In this document: positions 20,539 through 33,082 of the stretch, piece by piece
Layout: each line of letters opens with the position of its first letter
How positions within the stretch are numbered: position 1 is the stretch's first letter
NCBI RefSeq assembly: GCF_008831285.2
Contig: NW_022204982.1
Span: 1 to 59,778 of the forward strand
Reading direction: 5' to 3'
From: Nymphaea colorata
Taxonomy: Eukaryota > Streptophyta > Magnoliopsida > Nymphaeales > Nymphaeaceae
DNA: 59,778 nt
Position numbers and translations under genes: made by a program
The notes under the pieces: model-generated
Told to the model about the DNA's origin: nothing
The model's input: the letters and a program-made list of their open reading frames with translations, nothing else
Database searches by the model: none

Positions 20539-20630
20539 CCCAGTAGCACCTGTCCACATGCAACTGCAAATACTGGGTCCCCAACTGCCATTGTGATTCT
20601 TGCAGTTGCATGTGGACAGGTGCTACTGGG
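20539..20630. repeat. Perfect 31-bp hairpin (R2)
   Basis: Arms 20539-20569 and 20600-20630 are exact reverse complements around a 30-nt loop, as in R1. Confidence 0.9.
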
Positions 20631-23600
20631 TATCCTTTTTTTGCTTCCAGAGTCATTTGATGAAGTTAATTTAATGCACGATTCTTCCTACCAATTCATT
20701 AATTTGGACTGCCCCATTGTACTGTTATGCATTTTCTTCGGTTTGGTGTTCTTGGTTCACTAATTTGAGGAGTTTACCTTGCCATGAACAGATCTACTGC
20801 AAACCACAACTACTGAAATTAGTGTGAAGCTTTAGCACAATGGTTGCCTAAAACTTCTTCTTTTTTCCTGAAATTAATAGTGAACATTTTATCTAATTTT
20901 GTTGAAGATAGGCTACCATTGTGATTCTTGCAGTTGCATGTGGACAGGTGCTACTGGGTATCCGTTTTTTGCTTCCAGAGTCTTTTGATGAAGTTAATTT
21001 AATGCACGATTCTTCCTACCAATTCATTAATTTGGACTGTGCCATTGTACTGTTATGCATTTTCTTCGGATTGGTGTTATTGGTTCTCTAATTTGAGGAG
21101 TTTACCTTCCCAGCAACAGATCTACTGCAAAATACAACTACTGAAAATTATGTCAGCACATCAATTTCACTTTTGGTTTCAGTAAAATCAAAAAAGTAAT
21201 GCTACAAATTTGAATCATGCTGCTGCCGATCCAATCGACACTTCGTCAAGGTTTCCATAGTGGACGTTTAACTTTCGTCTTTCCTTGCCATGTTTGATGA
21301 ATCTAAGTATTGAACCAATAGTTTGGTTGACCAGCACAAATTCATCTCCAAGGATGAGGACCAATTGAATTAAAACAAACTGAGTGCAAAAATTTACAGA
21401 AAAAGTAGTTTTATCTTTGGTTTAAGATCATGATAAATTTACAGTCATGAATGAAGTTGGGGACGCAGTTCCAAGCTATGTTGCTAATATCATGAGTCAC
21501 CCAACTCTGCCCACAGTCAACGCTTAGTGAGAAACTAAAATCAGAGATTTCCTAGAATTGATACACCTTTTCATGTTTTTCTTTTCAACCTTTTTTGTTT
21601 TGTCGTTGCCTAATTTTTCGGAACAAAATATTTAAATTTTAATTCTGAATTGGAATAAAACAGTTTTGGTACTCAACTTCACTAGTGATAGAAGCACAAG
21701 TGGACTTCTGGGTGAAGTTGCCCACATATTTTCACGAAAACTATTTATTTATATAAATTAGTTGTTTGCAAACATGTGCTGGGTTAAGCGTATCATGAGT
21801 TAATGTTCTTCTACTAAAAATTTATGGTCCTGCCACCAGTTTTGGCAAACAATAAGATAATGAGATGTATTGATAATGAAACTTATGGGAAGAGGGATTT
21901 GGGGTCCATACAAGTTCTCCATAACATTACTGCTTTTACTTTGGACGCTCAGTCATTCTTAGCTCAGCAGCTTCAAAATAATGCAATACTGGTCATAGTG
22001 CATGAAAAGAATGCAAAACTGGTCGTAGTTCATTCTAGCTTGAATAGCAAAAACTTCTTTTGTATGGGCAAAAAAAGAGAAAAAAGAAATCGGCAAAAGT
22101 GAAAAGACTCAAAAGGACTTTTTTTTTTCAAGAATTTCAGAAATATCTTTTTTTTTTTTCTTTTGGAGTATGCATGTTCCTTGCACTGACCCAACAACTC
22201 AAACTCTACATAATGATCACATGTTCTAAATTAAAACATAGTCAAATATTTCGCTTTCATATATATATGTATATTTATTTATTTATTTATTATTTTCAAA
22301 CATAAAAGTTCTTTCATGTCTTGAAAGAGTTTATTGTCATTTATGTTTACATGAATAAGGACTCATGCTTAAAGATTAAACCTTCAATAATGTGAATGGC
22401 AGTCTTTTCTAAATGGATTATGATCGTCAATATATCCAATGATATATGGTCCACAACACAACATTATTATGCAATCTGGGATTGCTACGGACTTAAGGAG
22501 CGACTTAAAGATAAAGGGGATCCTTCCCAAAATTTTCAGTTCTACAGTTTTAGCAGCCCACAAGTCGGATTTTCGAAACAATCACCAACTTAATGGTAAA
22601 TGAGAACTATCTCACCATCATTTTTCATCAGTTTTTGGGTGTGAGTTTTGGCACTCATGCACAACTGTTCCTGCTTCCAATTCTTAAATGATAGTCCTTA
22701 AAAACTTATCTCCTAGGGGATAGCACAACTGTTCCTGCTTCCAATTTTCCGGGTGTCAAATTTCTGTCTTGAGCATTGAGATTTCCTCTGGCGCACCACA
22801 TGATTCTCAAAACTTTTCTAATGTACCTTTTCTGCTGTATCTATCAATCAACATCTCAATTATCAATGTTCACTTGTTGTCTGTTCTTAGTATTGGAAAA
22901 GTATTCAGTCAGAGTCAGCCAGCCATCAGGAACAGACAAAGTGATAAGGAATTAATGATGTATGTGAACAGACAAACTCTCGCCCAGATGCAGCAATTAA
23001 GCATGGGAAATGAGCCAATCCAGTTCATCGACCTTTTTTGACTTGTCTGAACTTGGCTTGTGCCCGTCTCAAGCCGATCAAGACAACGCCATTTACCGGC
23101 GAATTTTGTTTGTTTTGCGTTCTCCCGTAAAACTGAAAAATGATGGTAAGATATCACGACATGAAGGTTCAGCTTGAGCACTAATGTCACAGATATAACG
23201 AGAATTTCAAAAATCTCATAAGAAATTTTATTGCGAATTTCCCCAGAAATTTTTATTTTTTTTGTTAGTTTTCATAATTTTCTTAATTTTTAACTTTTTA
23301 AAGAATTGTCGACATTTGCTAGAAAAGACTCGACAAAACCCTCGCTGAAATTTTTCTGAGAACGATATTCGTAACAATGGTTTTTGGCCCATGTACACAT
23401 AACAAGCTACACATATTTAAAAATAACAGTAAAATAGCAAAAAAAACAAAACGCATAAATAAAAAGACAGATATGCTGTGGTTCTAAAAAATAGAAGGCA
23501 GTATATAGGGCTCCAGTTATACAAGGACCAACAAATTAAATATGAAGATTATGAGGAACACTGTGAGCCAACTTGATCAGTCATACAATTCACAAATTAT

Positions 23601-25080
23601 CACGTTAAAAGCATTTGTTTTTTTGTGGTTAAAAGTGGATGGCAGCATTCCTCTTTAGGATATTTAATATGCCTTCCATGGATGCCAAAAATCTTTTAAG
23701 CTGTTTTTCTTGTAAACTCGATCATACAAATGCATGCAAAATGTATGAAAATATGGGAATAGATGTAACATCTTTCGATATTTATTCTCGTGAAAATTAG
23801 ATTTTATGATCCAAAAAGGCTGAGACAGATAAATTTTATTATAATGTTTAGTGTATGCATCCCACTTGCATCACTCTCTGGAGTCATATAAGTGCTAACG
23901 TTTGTGCTTCCATCTACATGGTTGGATTTATGAAAAAAAGCCCAGCACTAATTTTTCTTAGGAAGAGAGAGGGAGAGGGAGATCACAGACAGAGAGAAAA
24001 ATGGAATTTGTGGAGAACATTAAGTTAGTTAATCATTATGAAAGTTGGTCAAACCAGACCACTTGGGTAAGAGACAAAAACCAGAGCTATAAAATTAATC
24101 ATTAAAATAACTTTTTATAATTTAAACTTATAGATATGATCTTAAGAGCAATTTGACGAGAGACATATATTAAGTTACTTTTTTTTTAGTTAAATAATGT
24201 TTTTTAATAATAAAAAACTGAACGTCTCTTATAACATCAAAATTTTGATAATAGAATCATAACTTAAACTAAAACATGATTGATATTAAATCAGTTGTTT
24301 CGTAACTCTAATACTTTTTTCATCGGTATAATTTTGGTTTTTCTTTTAAAACAAGGTAAACTAATGAGCCAAAATATTAAAATCTTTTCTGAATATATTT
24401 TCTCCCTTTATGTTGATTATGGTACATGGATTTCATATTTTTTTGTTTTATTTTCGTTGTGACATCGAGTTCTCCTATATTTTAGAAATTTTGGGCTTCA
24501 GCAGACGTCTATCGATTATTCATGGCATAATAGAAAGGCAGATAATAATGATAGGACAATCTTTACATGTCTTATAATTTCATGTCTAATGTCCAAAAGA
24601 AAAAAACAATCTTTAACCACTCGTTTGGTTACCCAAACATTACCTAAGACTGCTCCTGTAATTGTTGAATTTCTGGTCAATAATAAAAGAAATTAAGTGG
24701 GTTTTTAAACAAGCAAAATGTTTGAATTTATTAGTGGCGATGAGACGAAACAAATATGCAAATCGCATATAAGTTAAAAAAGAAAGCAGTAAATCAATGC
24801 CATATGCTGGAGGCGATGGGGATCTTTAATTTAATTGTACAACTGATTGAAATTCTATAGTATAAAATTCCAGACATTCTAAACCGTGAAATTGCTTGTT
24901 TTTATAAATCCTTTGAAGAACTTTTGCAAGTTTTGTTGACATACCAAAATAATACAATACGATTTGATGTTCATTTCTCGATACCTTTCTAAATTTTAGA
25001 AAATGTACGCGACTAAACTGCCATGACCTTGTCAACAATACCCAAAAATTTTATTTCCAGATTGCTCTGAATCAGATCCT
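20631..25080. other. Unit spacer, right part (R2)
   Basis: No gene recognised. A second copy of the hairpin right arm and its flank lies at about 20912-21100. Recurrent unidentified frames: 21824-22102, 22396-22593 and 22769-23041 on plus, and 24826-25038 on minus. Confidence 0.45.
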
Positions 25081-25271
25081 GACTCTCTAGAGTGTGGCCG
25101 TTACTCAGAGCAGGTAATGGGGATAGAGTCCTTTCCAGTACCGACACTGGAAATCTCTAGATCGATCTCCTTCCTTCCACATTCTTCTTGACTGGTTTCT
25201 GGTTTCTGTTGGTCTTCATTAGAGAGACCAACGGAATCAGGGATTCCCCTGGACTAGTCTAGACAGATGAA

Positions 25272-25941
25272 CCCCCTGTTGGGATACAATGCGGATAAAC
25301 ACGAATCTACTAAAAAAGATTCAACAACGAAGTATAGTCCAAACCGATCATGCAAGAAGCAACAAACCAACGACCAAGCAATCACAAATGCGCAAGAAGA
25401 TTTTTACGTGGAAAACCCCTCTAAACAATGAGGGTAAAAACCACGGGGTACTACGACCCAAACTCAATCCACTATAATCAATGATATAAGTTGTCCCACG
25501 AGGGGCTACACAAAGCCAACCCTCCAGCAATAATATCTCACCAAAGCTATATGAGAAAAACAATGGAAAAATATCACCGATTGAATGCCCAAAACGTGGA
25601 TTGGGAGGAGATGCGTTTCGCCTCCTCGTTGGAATCGAATCTTGCTCTAGCCAAATGCTCGCAACCTTCTCTTCCTCTTCTCCTTTCTTCTTCTCCTTCT
25701 CTCCTCTCTTCTTCCCCTTTTCGCCTCTTGTTGTGTAGCCACCAAGAGAGAGTACGAAAGGTCACACCTCTCCTTCTCTTTTCCCAAAAACGGAACCCTA
25801 AAGAGAGAGTGAGAGAGAGACGTGAAAAAGAACGAGTGAGAGTGGGGGGCACCATCGGGTGCCCTCCTTTTCCTTCCGCCCGTCACTTAAGTGACGGGCT
25901 GGATCGGGTCCACTTGAGGCTGGACCCGACCCAACACCCCC
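25272..25941 (-). mobile_element. Solo LTR in the sHSP promoter (unit 2)
   Basis: 660 bp (25277-25936), starting TGTTGGG and ending CCCAACA, between 5-bp duplications ccccc (25272-25276 and 25937-25941). Units 1 and 4 have a single ccccc at the site (gatgaacccccaccatt), so the empty site is known. No internal coding region is present, hence solo LTR. Minus orientation is inferred from the ttttacgtgg block, which lies on the plus strand as in the minus-oriented copia LTRs. The insertion ends about 33 bp before the TATA box. A 22-bp perfect palindrome lies at 25878-25899. Confidence 0.85.
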
Positions 25942-26088
25942 ACCATTTCCATCTCCCCCTATAAATACCTCGACCGAGCTTCCGGGGAAGCATCAGTTTC
26001 GTGTTTCTGCGCGTATTGGACAAGTTAAACTATCAGGTCTCGTTTTTGCTATGTCTCTTAAGTGCTTCTGATTGCATGGCAGCAGAAG
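25942..26088 (+). promoter_or_regulatory. sHSP core promoter and 5' UTR (unit 2)
   Basis: TATAAATA at 25970-25977, leader with the 6-codon upstream ORF at 26051-26071, ATG at 26089. The solo LTR now separates this core from the upstream promoter. Confidence 0.6.
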
Positions 26089-26365
26089 ATGGGTGGTAAC
26101 GGGCAGATGAAGAGGGCATCTTTCTTGGTGTTGTTAATCGCGTCATTGGTGGTGGGGGTGGCATTCCTGCCACAGACGGCGATCACCCTGCTTCCCTACA
26201 GTAGGCTGTGGGACATGATGATTCCTCAAGAAGCCGTGGATCCCTTCAAGATCCTCGAGCATTCCCCTATTGCAATTCCCAAGTCTCTGGATACGACCTT
26301 GACCCTTGCCTGCGCCGATTGGAAGGAGACCTCTCATGCCCATCTCATCACCCTCGATGTCCTTG
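26089..26365 (+). pseudogene. ER-type sHSP exon 1 (unit 2)
   Basis: 277 bp, open, 92 codons plus one base, nearly identical to unit 1. Signal peptide, DPFKILE and DWKETSHAHLITLDVL are present. TAI replaces TAS just after the likely cleavage site. GT donor at 26366. Exon 2 of this unit is broken and a shortened copia element fills the intron. Confidence 0.8.
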
Positions 26366-26493
26366 GTACATATCTTCTTCTTCTTCTTCTTTTCACCATT
26401 TAATCTTTCGTTGGTCCTTGTTCTTTTGTTGTTTTGCAATTAGTGTCCCTCATTTGAACTCCAAAAAATGGAAGAGTAGGAGATTGGTGCTCT

Positions 26494-28166
26494 TGATAAC
26501 TTTTGAGAAAATAGAAAGAAGACAATGAACATAGATTTATGTGGTTCAGATTTGTCAATCCTACATCCACGATATGAGCATCACGCAGCCTTGCTCTATT
26601 TTCTCATCATTTTTCTTTAGAGATTACATTGAGTATACATAGCGCTGGAGGAAGACTTTGGAGGAAGGCCAAGAAGGAAGGTGTTTCCACCTCAATGGCT
26701 ATACAAATGGCTATAAGAGAAAAATATAGCAACAAAAGCAAATACTAAAAAGATAAGAAATTATTGACAAATTTGTATGTGTGATGCTGAAACGTCGACT
26801 TCTCATCACCCCCTCAAGTGGGGCGTACAAGTCATGGCAGCCCCACTTGTTAATGGCTTCATTTAACTCTTTTCTTGATATTGCTTTGGTTAATCTATCT
26901 GCAAGTTGTTTTGAACTTGATGTGAAGGGAGTACTGATTTTGCTATTCTGAACCTTTTCTTGTATGAAGTGACAGTCAATTTCTATATGTTTTGTCCTTT
27001 CATGGAACACGGCATTTGCTGCAATATGAATAGCAGCTTGATTGTCACAATGCATTGGTGTTGGAGAACTCAATTCTAAGCCCATTGAGTATGAATCCAA
27101 GTAATTTCACTAGTTGTAGTGGCAATCGCCCTGTATTCTGCTTCTGCACTGGACCTAGAAGTGGCTCGTTGTTTGTTACTTTGCCAAGATACTAGGTTAT
27201 CGCCTACAGAAATACAATAACCAGTAGTGGATTTTTGATCCATGCTTCCTCCCCAATCTGCATGAGAATATTTTCTAATGTTGATATGGCCATTTCGTTT
27301 ATATAATAATCCTTGACCAGGAGACTATTTCAAATATTTGACAATCCGTTCAACTTTACTCCTATAGAATCCATACTGTTCAAGACCTTTGCTCAATTTG
27401 AAGTGTTGTGCTCGAGGAGATTGTTTAAGTCCATATATCGTTTTCGCAGCTTGCAGACTGATGTAGACTTTTCTTGAGTCCATCCAATATGTAGTTTCAT
27501 ATATACTTCTTCTTGTAAGTCTCCCTGTAGAAAGACATTTTTTACATCTAATTGAAATAGTGACCAATCATAATTGCAAGCAATCGAGAGAAATATTCGA
27601 ACTGTATTCATCTTGGCTACCGGGCCAAATGTTTCTTCATAATCCATTCTTTGTGTTTGAGTATACTGTTTTGCGACCAGCCTGGCCTTGTATCTTTCCA
27701 CTGTTCTATCACTGTTGTATAACCTTTCTGTTGAACTGCATGTTTTCTTTCAGGCAATTGAGTAATCTCCCATGTTTGAAAGATACATGTAAAATGTCGG
27801 CTCCTCCCTCGGCACCTTATCACACGGGGTCTCCCGAGATCATTGCTCTGATACCATGATAACTTTTGAGAGATTAGAAAAAAGACAATGAACACAGATT
27901 TACGTGGTTTAGATTTGTCAATCCTACATCAACGATAAGAGCATCACGCAACCTTGCTCTATTTTCTCATCATCTTTCTTTACAGATTACATTGAGTATA
28001 TATAGCGCTGGAGAAAGACCAAGAAGGAAGGTGTTTCCCCTCAACGGCTATAAGACAAAAATATAGCAACAAAAGCAAATACTAACATGGTAAGAAATTA
28101 TTGACAAATTTGTTTCCGTGATGCTGAAACGTGGATTCGTGTTGTTGAAACGTGGACTTCTCATCA
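26494..28166 (-). mobile_element. Ty1/copia element with large internal deletion (unit 2)
   Basis: 1673 bp with both LTRs (26494-26808 and 27857-28166), gctct duplications at 26489-26493 and 28167-28171, and PBS at 27845-27856. About 2.9 kb from the RT start to the 5' leader is missing (join near 27780), so gag, protease and integrase are absent. It also has the roughly 460-bp deletion that joins RT (YGFYRSK) to RNase H (VERIVKYLK) and removes the YVDD box. Confidence 0.9.
26809..27780 (-). pseudogene. Copia RT and RNase H remnant (unit 2)
   Basis: RT pieces: ERYKARLVAKQYTQTQ, DYEETFGPVAKMNTVR, DVKNVFLQGDLQEEVYM and YGLKQSPRA. RNase H pieces: [27 protein letters not shown] and [10 protein letters not shown]. 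Inactive. Confidence 0.82.
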
Positions 28167-28264
28167 GCTCTATCTCTCTCGTTCTCTTCGTTTTTTGAAT
28201 TGGCATGAATGATTTCTCCAATAGTAGTGCTAAAGGTGATATATGTTTGGGAATGGAATGGAAG

Positions 28265-28587
28265 GGGTGAAGAAGGAGGACAGAAAGATTGAGGTAGAGG
28301 AGGGAAGGGTACTGAGGATCAGCAGGGAGAGGAAAGGGGAGGAGGAGAAGGAGGCAGAAGGCATTTGAGTGGCACTGGGGGGAGAGGCCCATCTGCGAGT
28401 TCTGGCGGCAGTTCGGGCTACCCTACAATAAGAACATGGATGCCGTCAAGGTGCACCTGGATAATGGTGTTTGAAGGTAACCATCCCCAAGCTGGCGGAA
28501 GGGAACGGTAGACAGCCTAAGGTCATCGACATAGTGGAAAATCGGTCTGCCGGCAACATCAGCACCTCCAAGAATGAGCTGAAATGA
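28265..28587 (+). pseudogene. ER-type sHSP exon 2, broken (unit 2)
   Basis: VKKEDRKIEVEEGRVLRIS then the same ATT TGA stop as unit 1 (28366-28368), and later the shared loss of C in GGTGTTTGAAGG. Recognisable to the ancestral TGA at 28585-28587. Confidence 0.85.
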
Positions 28588-29715
28588 AACCGTTAGCAGA
28601 AGTTGCTCTGCTGCAGCCTCCTAAGAGTCCCATCTACCGTTCTGTTCGTCCTTAGTTCGGTCGTAGTGTATATGATGCAGAATGTTTCGTGTAATGGAAC
28701 TACTTTGGTGCATAAGAGTAAATAAAATGCTCAGCTAATAATGACAGCGTCATTTACTAATTTGCTCGAATCGATCTCTTATTTTGTTTGTATGGGAAAT
28801 GGGGAAAAAAAGAAACGAAATGATGAATATAAAGGCAAGCTAATAAAGTAAAGGAACGAACTGCTGCCAGAAGGTATTTGCCGAGGTAGAGTCGGGCCTT
28901 CTCCCAGCAAGACTATATTCAATAGGCATCAGTTTTTTTTCTGCCGTCCAACCATGCTTGCATGCTTCTTATTCTGTTTCATTTTTTTAAACTGTTGCAG
29001 GAATCAGCAGCTGAGCCCGATGAATCTTCTGACGTGAGTCTCTTATTTTGAAAGTGCCTTTCGGTAATGTGTTTTGCGTGTTAAAGTTTATGATCTCACA
29101 TTCTTGTTGTGACAGGACGAGAAAGAAGAGGCGGATGAGCCTGATGAAGCTGACACTGAGGAGCCAGAGGATGACAAACATGTAAAATATTTTGCCCTAA
29201 TTTCTTCTTAGATTCTTAGTTCCTCTACAATTTTGGATGGTGTGATTATGCCTTACCATCATTTGCCAAATGGGATTTGGCCAAGTCTACCTTGAGTTGG
29301 CTCTCATAACCATTTGGGACGTGGTATGGTGTGATCTTCCATTACCACAATGGATTGTGTAGATCTCTACATCTTTGTTGATCTGCTTACCAGCATTTTT
29401 TCTTTTCTTTTTTTTTCCTGGCATGTTTTATTTAAAACCGTAATGGAACTGATTGTCTAAAAAATGCTCAGCTAATAATGACAGCGTCATTTACTAATTT
29501 GCTCGAATCAATCTCTTATTTTGTTTGTATGGGAAATGGGGAAAAAAAGAAACGAAATGATGAATATAAAGGCAAGCTAATAAAGTAAAGGAACGAACTG
29601 CTGCCAGAAGGTATTTGCCGAGGTAGAGTCGGGCCTCAGTGCTTATACAGCATCAACACGCCCACAGAGCAATAATATAGATTTTGGAGAGAATGTATGG
29701 TATTGATTGCAGGGT
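28588..29715 (+). other. 3' flank with captured acidic exons between direct repeats (unit 2)
   Basis: 175-bp repeats at 28725-28899 and 29462-29636 (one difference seen). Between them are the same exon-like pieces as in unit 1: ESAAEPDESSD ending at GTGAGT (about 29001-29034), and DEKEEADEPDEADTEEPEDDKH after tgtgacag (about 29117-29180). Unit 1 has lost one base in the first exon, so unit 2 is closer to the source. Confidence 0.7.
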
Positions 29716-30158
29716 TAGGATGGCAATGAATTGGATTCAGATTGGATATTCCTTTTTATCATATTGAATTGATGTAATTGGATATTCAAATATTTGGGTT
29801 CGAATCTAGATTCGAATGGCAGATAAAAAAAGTTTGTCATATATATCTGAATCCAACTTTCAAATTCATAACTGAAATCTACATTCAACTTTTAAATTCA
29901 CAACTGAATTTGAATGGTATAATAATATGTTTTGAACAGACTTTAAAAATGCAAAGGTATCTGATATAAGAAAATTTAATTGGTTGACTTCATGTCTATT
30001 ATTCGATCAGATATTTATTTATAATTATTGAATCTGAATCCAATCAAATGTCTTTTTTTAATAGGTCCATTGGATATTAATATTTTTCCCACATCTCACT
30101 TTTTTGAAGCAGTGTAATCAAATGTCGGATTCAAATCCAGTCCATTCACATCCTTATT
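29716..30158. mobile_element. hAT-like MITE (unit 2)
   Basis: 443 bp between tgcagggt duplications (29708-29715 and 30159-30166), same position in the unit as in unit 1. Confidence 0.75.
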
Positions 30159-30201
30159 TGCAGGGTCTTATATTGACAAACCAATTTTGGACCTAGCTGG
30201 G

Positions 30202-31745
30202 CAATCCAATGAATATGCCTCCACCCGCTGATTTAGCTTGGCTTTTTCCTTCTCCATTAGCTACAATTGGCCAAATCAAACTTTGTTTTCCACCAGCATC
30301 CTCATCACCGTCATTTTTGTTTGGTCTACTATTTTTTTGGAAACAATGTCAAATATCGGTTAATCAAAAGCAGTAATTTGACAATGTGAACTCAGGTAGT
30401 GCCAAATTCAAAAAGTAAGACGAGAAGAATTCCGTCTTTCTTGAATATCAAAACATGAAATATGAAACTTCTACTAATAAATGAGCAGGTTATGACCAAC
30501 ATATAACTAATGATTTAGTGGGCCTCTTTTTTTTTCTTTAATCTCTGCGCTTGCACACATAAGCATAATTAGGTTCTCTCAAAACTTGGCGCATTTGCAC
30601 TACCAATTGCACATTCACTTCATTGAGGTCAAATTTTGGTGCATATTCACTTTGAAGACACTGAATCTGCTCCTTTCCAAATTGGGAACGTCTTAACCCA
30701 AACCTAATGCAGTTGGCACCACTACAAAAATCCCGAATCATGTAGGACCATCTTATTGCTGTAATTTAAATTTGGTTGTAACTTTCCGAATCATAATTGT
30801 AAGAAAAAATTGCATATTAGTGAATATATTAGATAAAACAAGGAATTATCCAACAAATTTTGGGCCTTTTAAGTTTATGTGGAAAAACAACCTCAATCAT
30901 AGTAAGAATGTAAAAGAAATATTCGGAATTTATCTCAATGAAACAAGGCAAAACCATCATCATCTCCACCAAACAAAATGTAAAGACTAAATTCCAAATG
31001 GTAAAAAGAAGATACACTAAACATGAATCGATGCTGAGGAGAACCTAGAAATTCCAAACGAAAAGAAAATCTATCAAAGGTACCATCCGCTAGCCCTTAA
31101 GAGTGGGAAAAGCATTCAAAAGGGTTCCCTGTTAGCAGTGTGGAGGAAAAAATAACAAAGTAAGAGAAGAAAGAGACTGATCTGACGCAGCTACTGTACA
31201 TAAAAAATATCAGTCGACAATGGCCAAGAGAGAGAGAGAGAGAGACTCATGTAGGGCCACCGACGTCTAGTGAGTGTCCCTACTGGGATTTAGATGCTGT
31301 CTCAGGAAAGTTATCTTGGGTAAAAATCGACTTCTTAAAAAAAAATGCACAAAAATCAGAAGCTATTTCACAACATAAAAATTATGGAAAATTTAAATAT
31401 GCAAGAAACTAATAATCCCAACATCAAAAAACTAAACGATTAAGCAACAAATAAAAAAAAATTGGAAACAAGCAATTCATCATTAAAGTAGATGAAAAAC
31501 CACTTAAAACACTTCTTTTTTATTTTGGCTTTTTTCCAAAAAAGGTGGGGTTTTAAAGTTTAAAATGACAGACTTGTTTTTGTGTTTTTTGCATATTTAA
31601 AATTATCACACACACACGCACACTCAATTTTTATGACTATGGTCTAAGCACATCCATATTTGTTATTTTCATCTAAATCTAACGTGCAAATTGGCAAGCA
31701 AATGATAAAAACGTCAATGGCATCTCCACTTATTAATTTACTCAT
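30202..31745. other. Unit spacer, left part (R3)
   Basis: No recognised gene. Same content as 17281-18840, including the unidentified minus-strand frame (30538-30741). Confidence 0.45.
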
Positions 31746-31759
31746 AATGGCTTAAGACT

Positions 31760-32217
31760 ATAAATACCGGGGCTGGGGAGTCCAATGTCCTCACCCTAAT
31801 AGAAGAGGAAAAAAAAAACCTTAGACTTTTTCTAGCAACCATTTCTTTCTTTCGAAGAGAGAGATGGAGATTGACATCAAAGAGAGGGGCTCCATTGCAA
31901 AAATGAAACCCCCCAAGCTATTCACCCCGCACAGAGTAAGTTCCTAGTAAATATAGGGTTCCTCCTTCTTAAGCGTATGCAACTTTCATGTACTTCCTTC
32001 TTCGTGTATGGGCAGGACAGCATTGTGGCTTGTCATCACAACTTTGGCAAAAGCAGATGCAAAGCCTGAAACATGATAGAGTGGTAAACTGAACATAACG
32101 ACTGCACTCATATAACTTAACCAAGCTTATTTAATTGCCAAATTTAACTTTTTTTTCCCGGACTTCTGTCTCTGTACATTGCAGGATGCTTCGGTTTCTC
32201 TGGAGCTTGTTGTGTAG
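31760..32217 (+). other. TATA box plus two-exon mini reading frame (R3)
   Basis: TATA box near 31760, ATG at 31864, donor after 31935 (caga|gtaagt), exon 2 at 32185-32217. Encodes the same 34 residues as R2. Confidence 0.35.
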
Positions 32218-32523
32218 CACCTGGCGGCTGGTTTCTCCCCAGTTCAATGTGGACTTGTTTTTTTTTTTTCTTCTTTTGGCTGTTCAACGTGTTCATCCGG
32301 GCAAAGAACCGGCTGTAGCAGAAGTTCTTCGGAAATCTTCCTAAGGCCCTGTCCTTGCTATGAAAAGCACTCGTAGAAGTACCCAAAAAATCGGGACGAC
32401 TTCTCTGGCTTCATCACAGTAATGTCATTCTCTTGTAATTTATCCATCAAGTGGCGTGTACCGAGGGAATCAGTTGCCACATAACTGCTCCCTCCAAGTA
32501 CAATGGTGGGTGGCGGCTGGTCT

Positions 32524-32746
32524 CCAAAACTATAGCAAAACCATATACATCAACCTTGTTATTATAGTGCTTCTTATCCCCTCGACGAAGTGTGACCGTG
32601 CTATAAAGCTGCGAAGGGGAAGCCAGAGAAACTAAGCGAACCCATGGTGCACAACGAAAGAGACTAAAAAAGCTTAACAAGACCAATGGTACCTCGGGAG
32701 CCATCCATCGATATGTGCCAGTTTCTGCAGTCATCATTTCGGTCAG
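32524..32746 (-). pseudogene. Raf-like kinase fragment, left arm (R3)
   Basis: Same as the R2 left arm: TEMMTAETGTYRWMAPE, short intron, LYSTVTLRRG, KKHYNNKVDVYGF. Confidence 0.82.
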
Positions 32747-32860
32747 GTGCTACTGGGTGTCCTTACTCCTTTGGAGACCAGGTGATACCCAATAGCACCT
32801 GACCGAAATGATGACTGCAGAAACTTACTCCTTTGGAGAGCAGGTGATACCCAATAGCAC

Positions 32861-33082
32861 CTGACCGAAATGACGACTGCAGAAACTGGCACATATCGAT
32901 GGATGGCTCCGGAAGTACCAATGGTCTTGTTAAGGTTTTTTAATCTCTTTCATTGTGCACCATGGGTTCGGTTATTTTCTCTGGCTTCCCCTTCGCAGCT
33001 TTATAGCGCTGTCACACTTCGTCTTGGGGATAAGAAGCACTATAATAACGAGGTTGACGTATATAGTTTTGCTATAGTTTTG
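32861..33082 (+). pseudogene. Raf-like kinase fragment, right arm (R3)
   Basis: Same as the R2 right arm: TYRWMAPE, 84-nt GT-AG intron, LYSAVTLRLG, KKHYNNEVDVYSF. Confidence 0.82.

Larger units (their letters stand above)
17281..30201 (+). repeat. Tandem unit R2 (about 12.9 kb)
   Basis: Same order of parts as R1. Distinguishing marks: an LTR inserted in the sHSP promoter, a copia element cut to 1.67 kb, and the acidic exon segment in the 3' flank. Its spacer is almost identical to that of R3. Confidence 0.88.

Noticed and set aside
25491-25964. 157-codon plus-strand frame in the unit 2 promoter region
   Set aside because: Lies inside the solo LTR, is rich in Ser/Leu/Pro from CT-rich sequence, and runs across the LTR border. 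No domain.
27560-27859. Plus-strand frame across the copia RT
   Set aside because: Antisense shadow of the RT remnant in unit 2.
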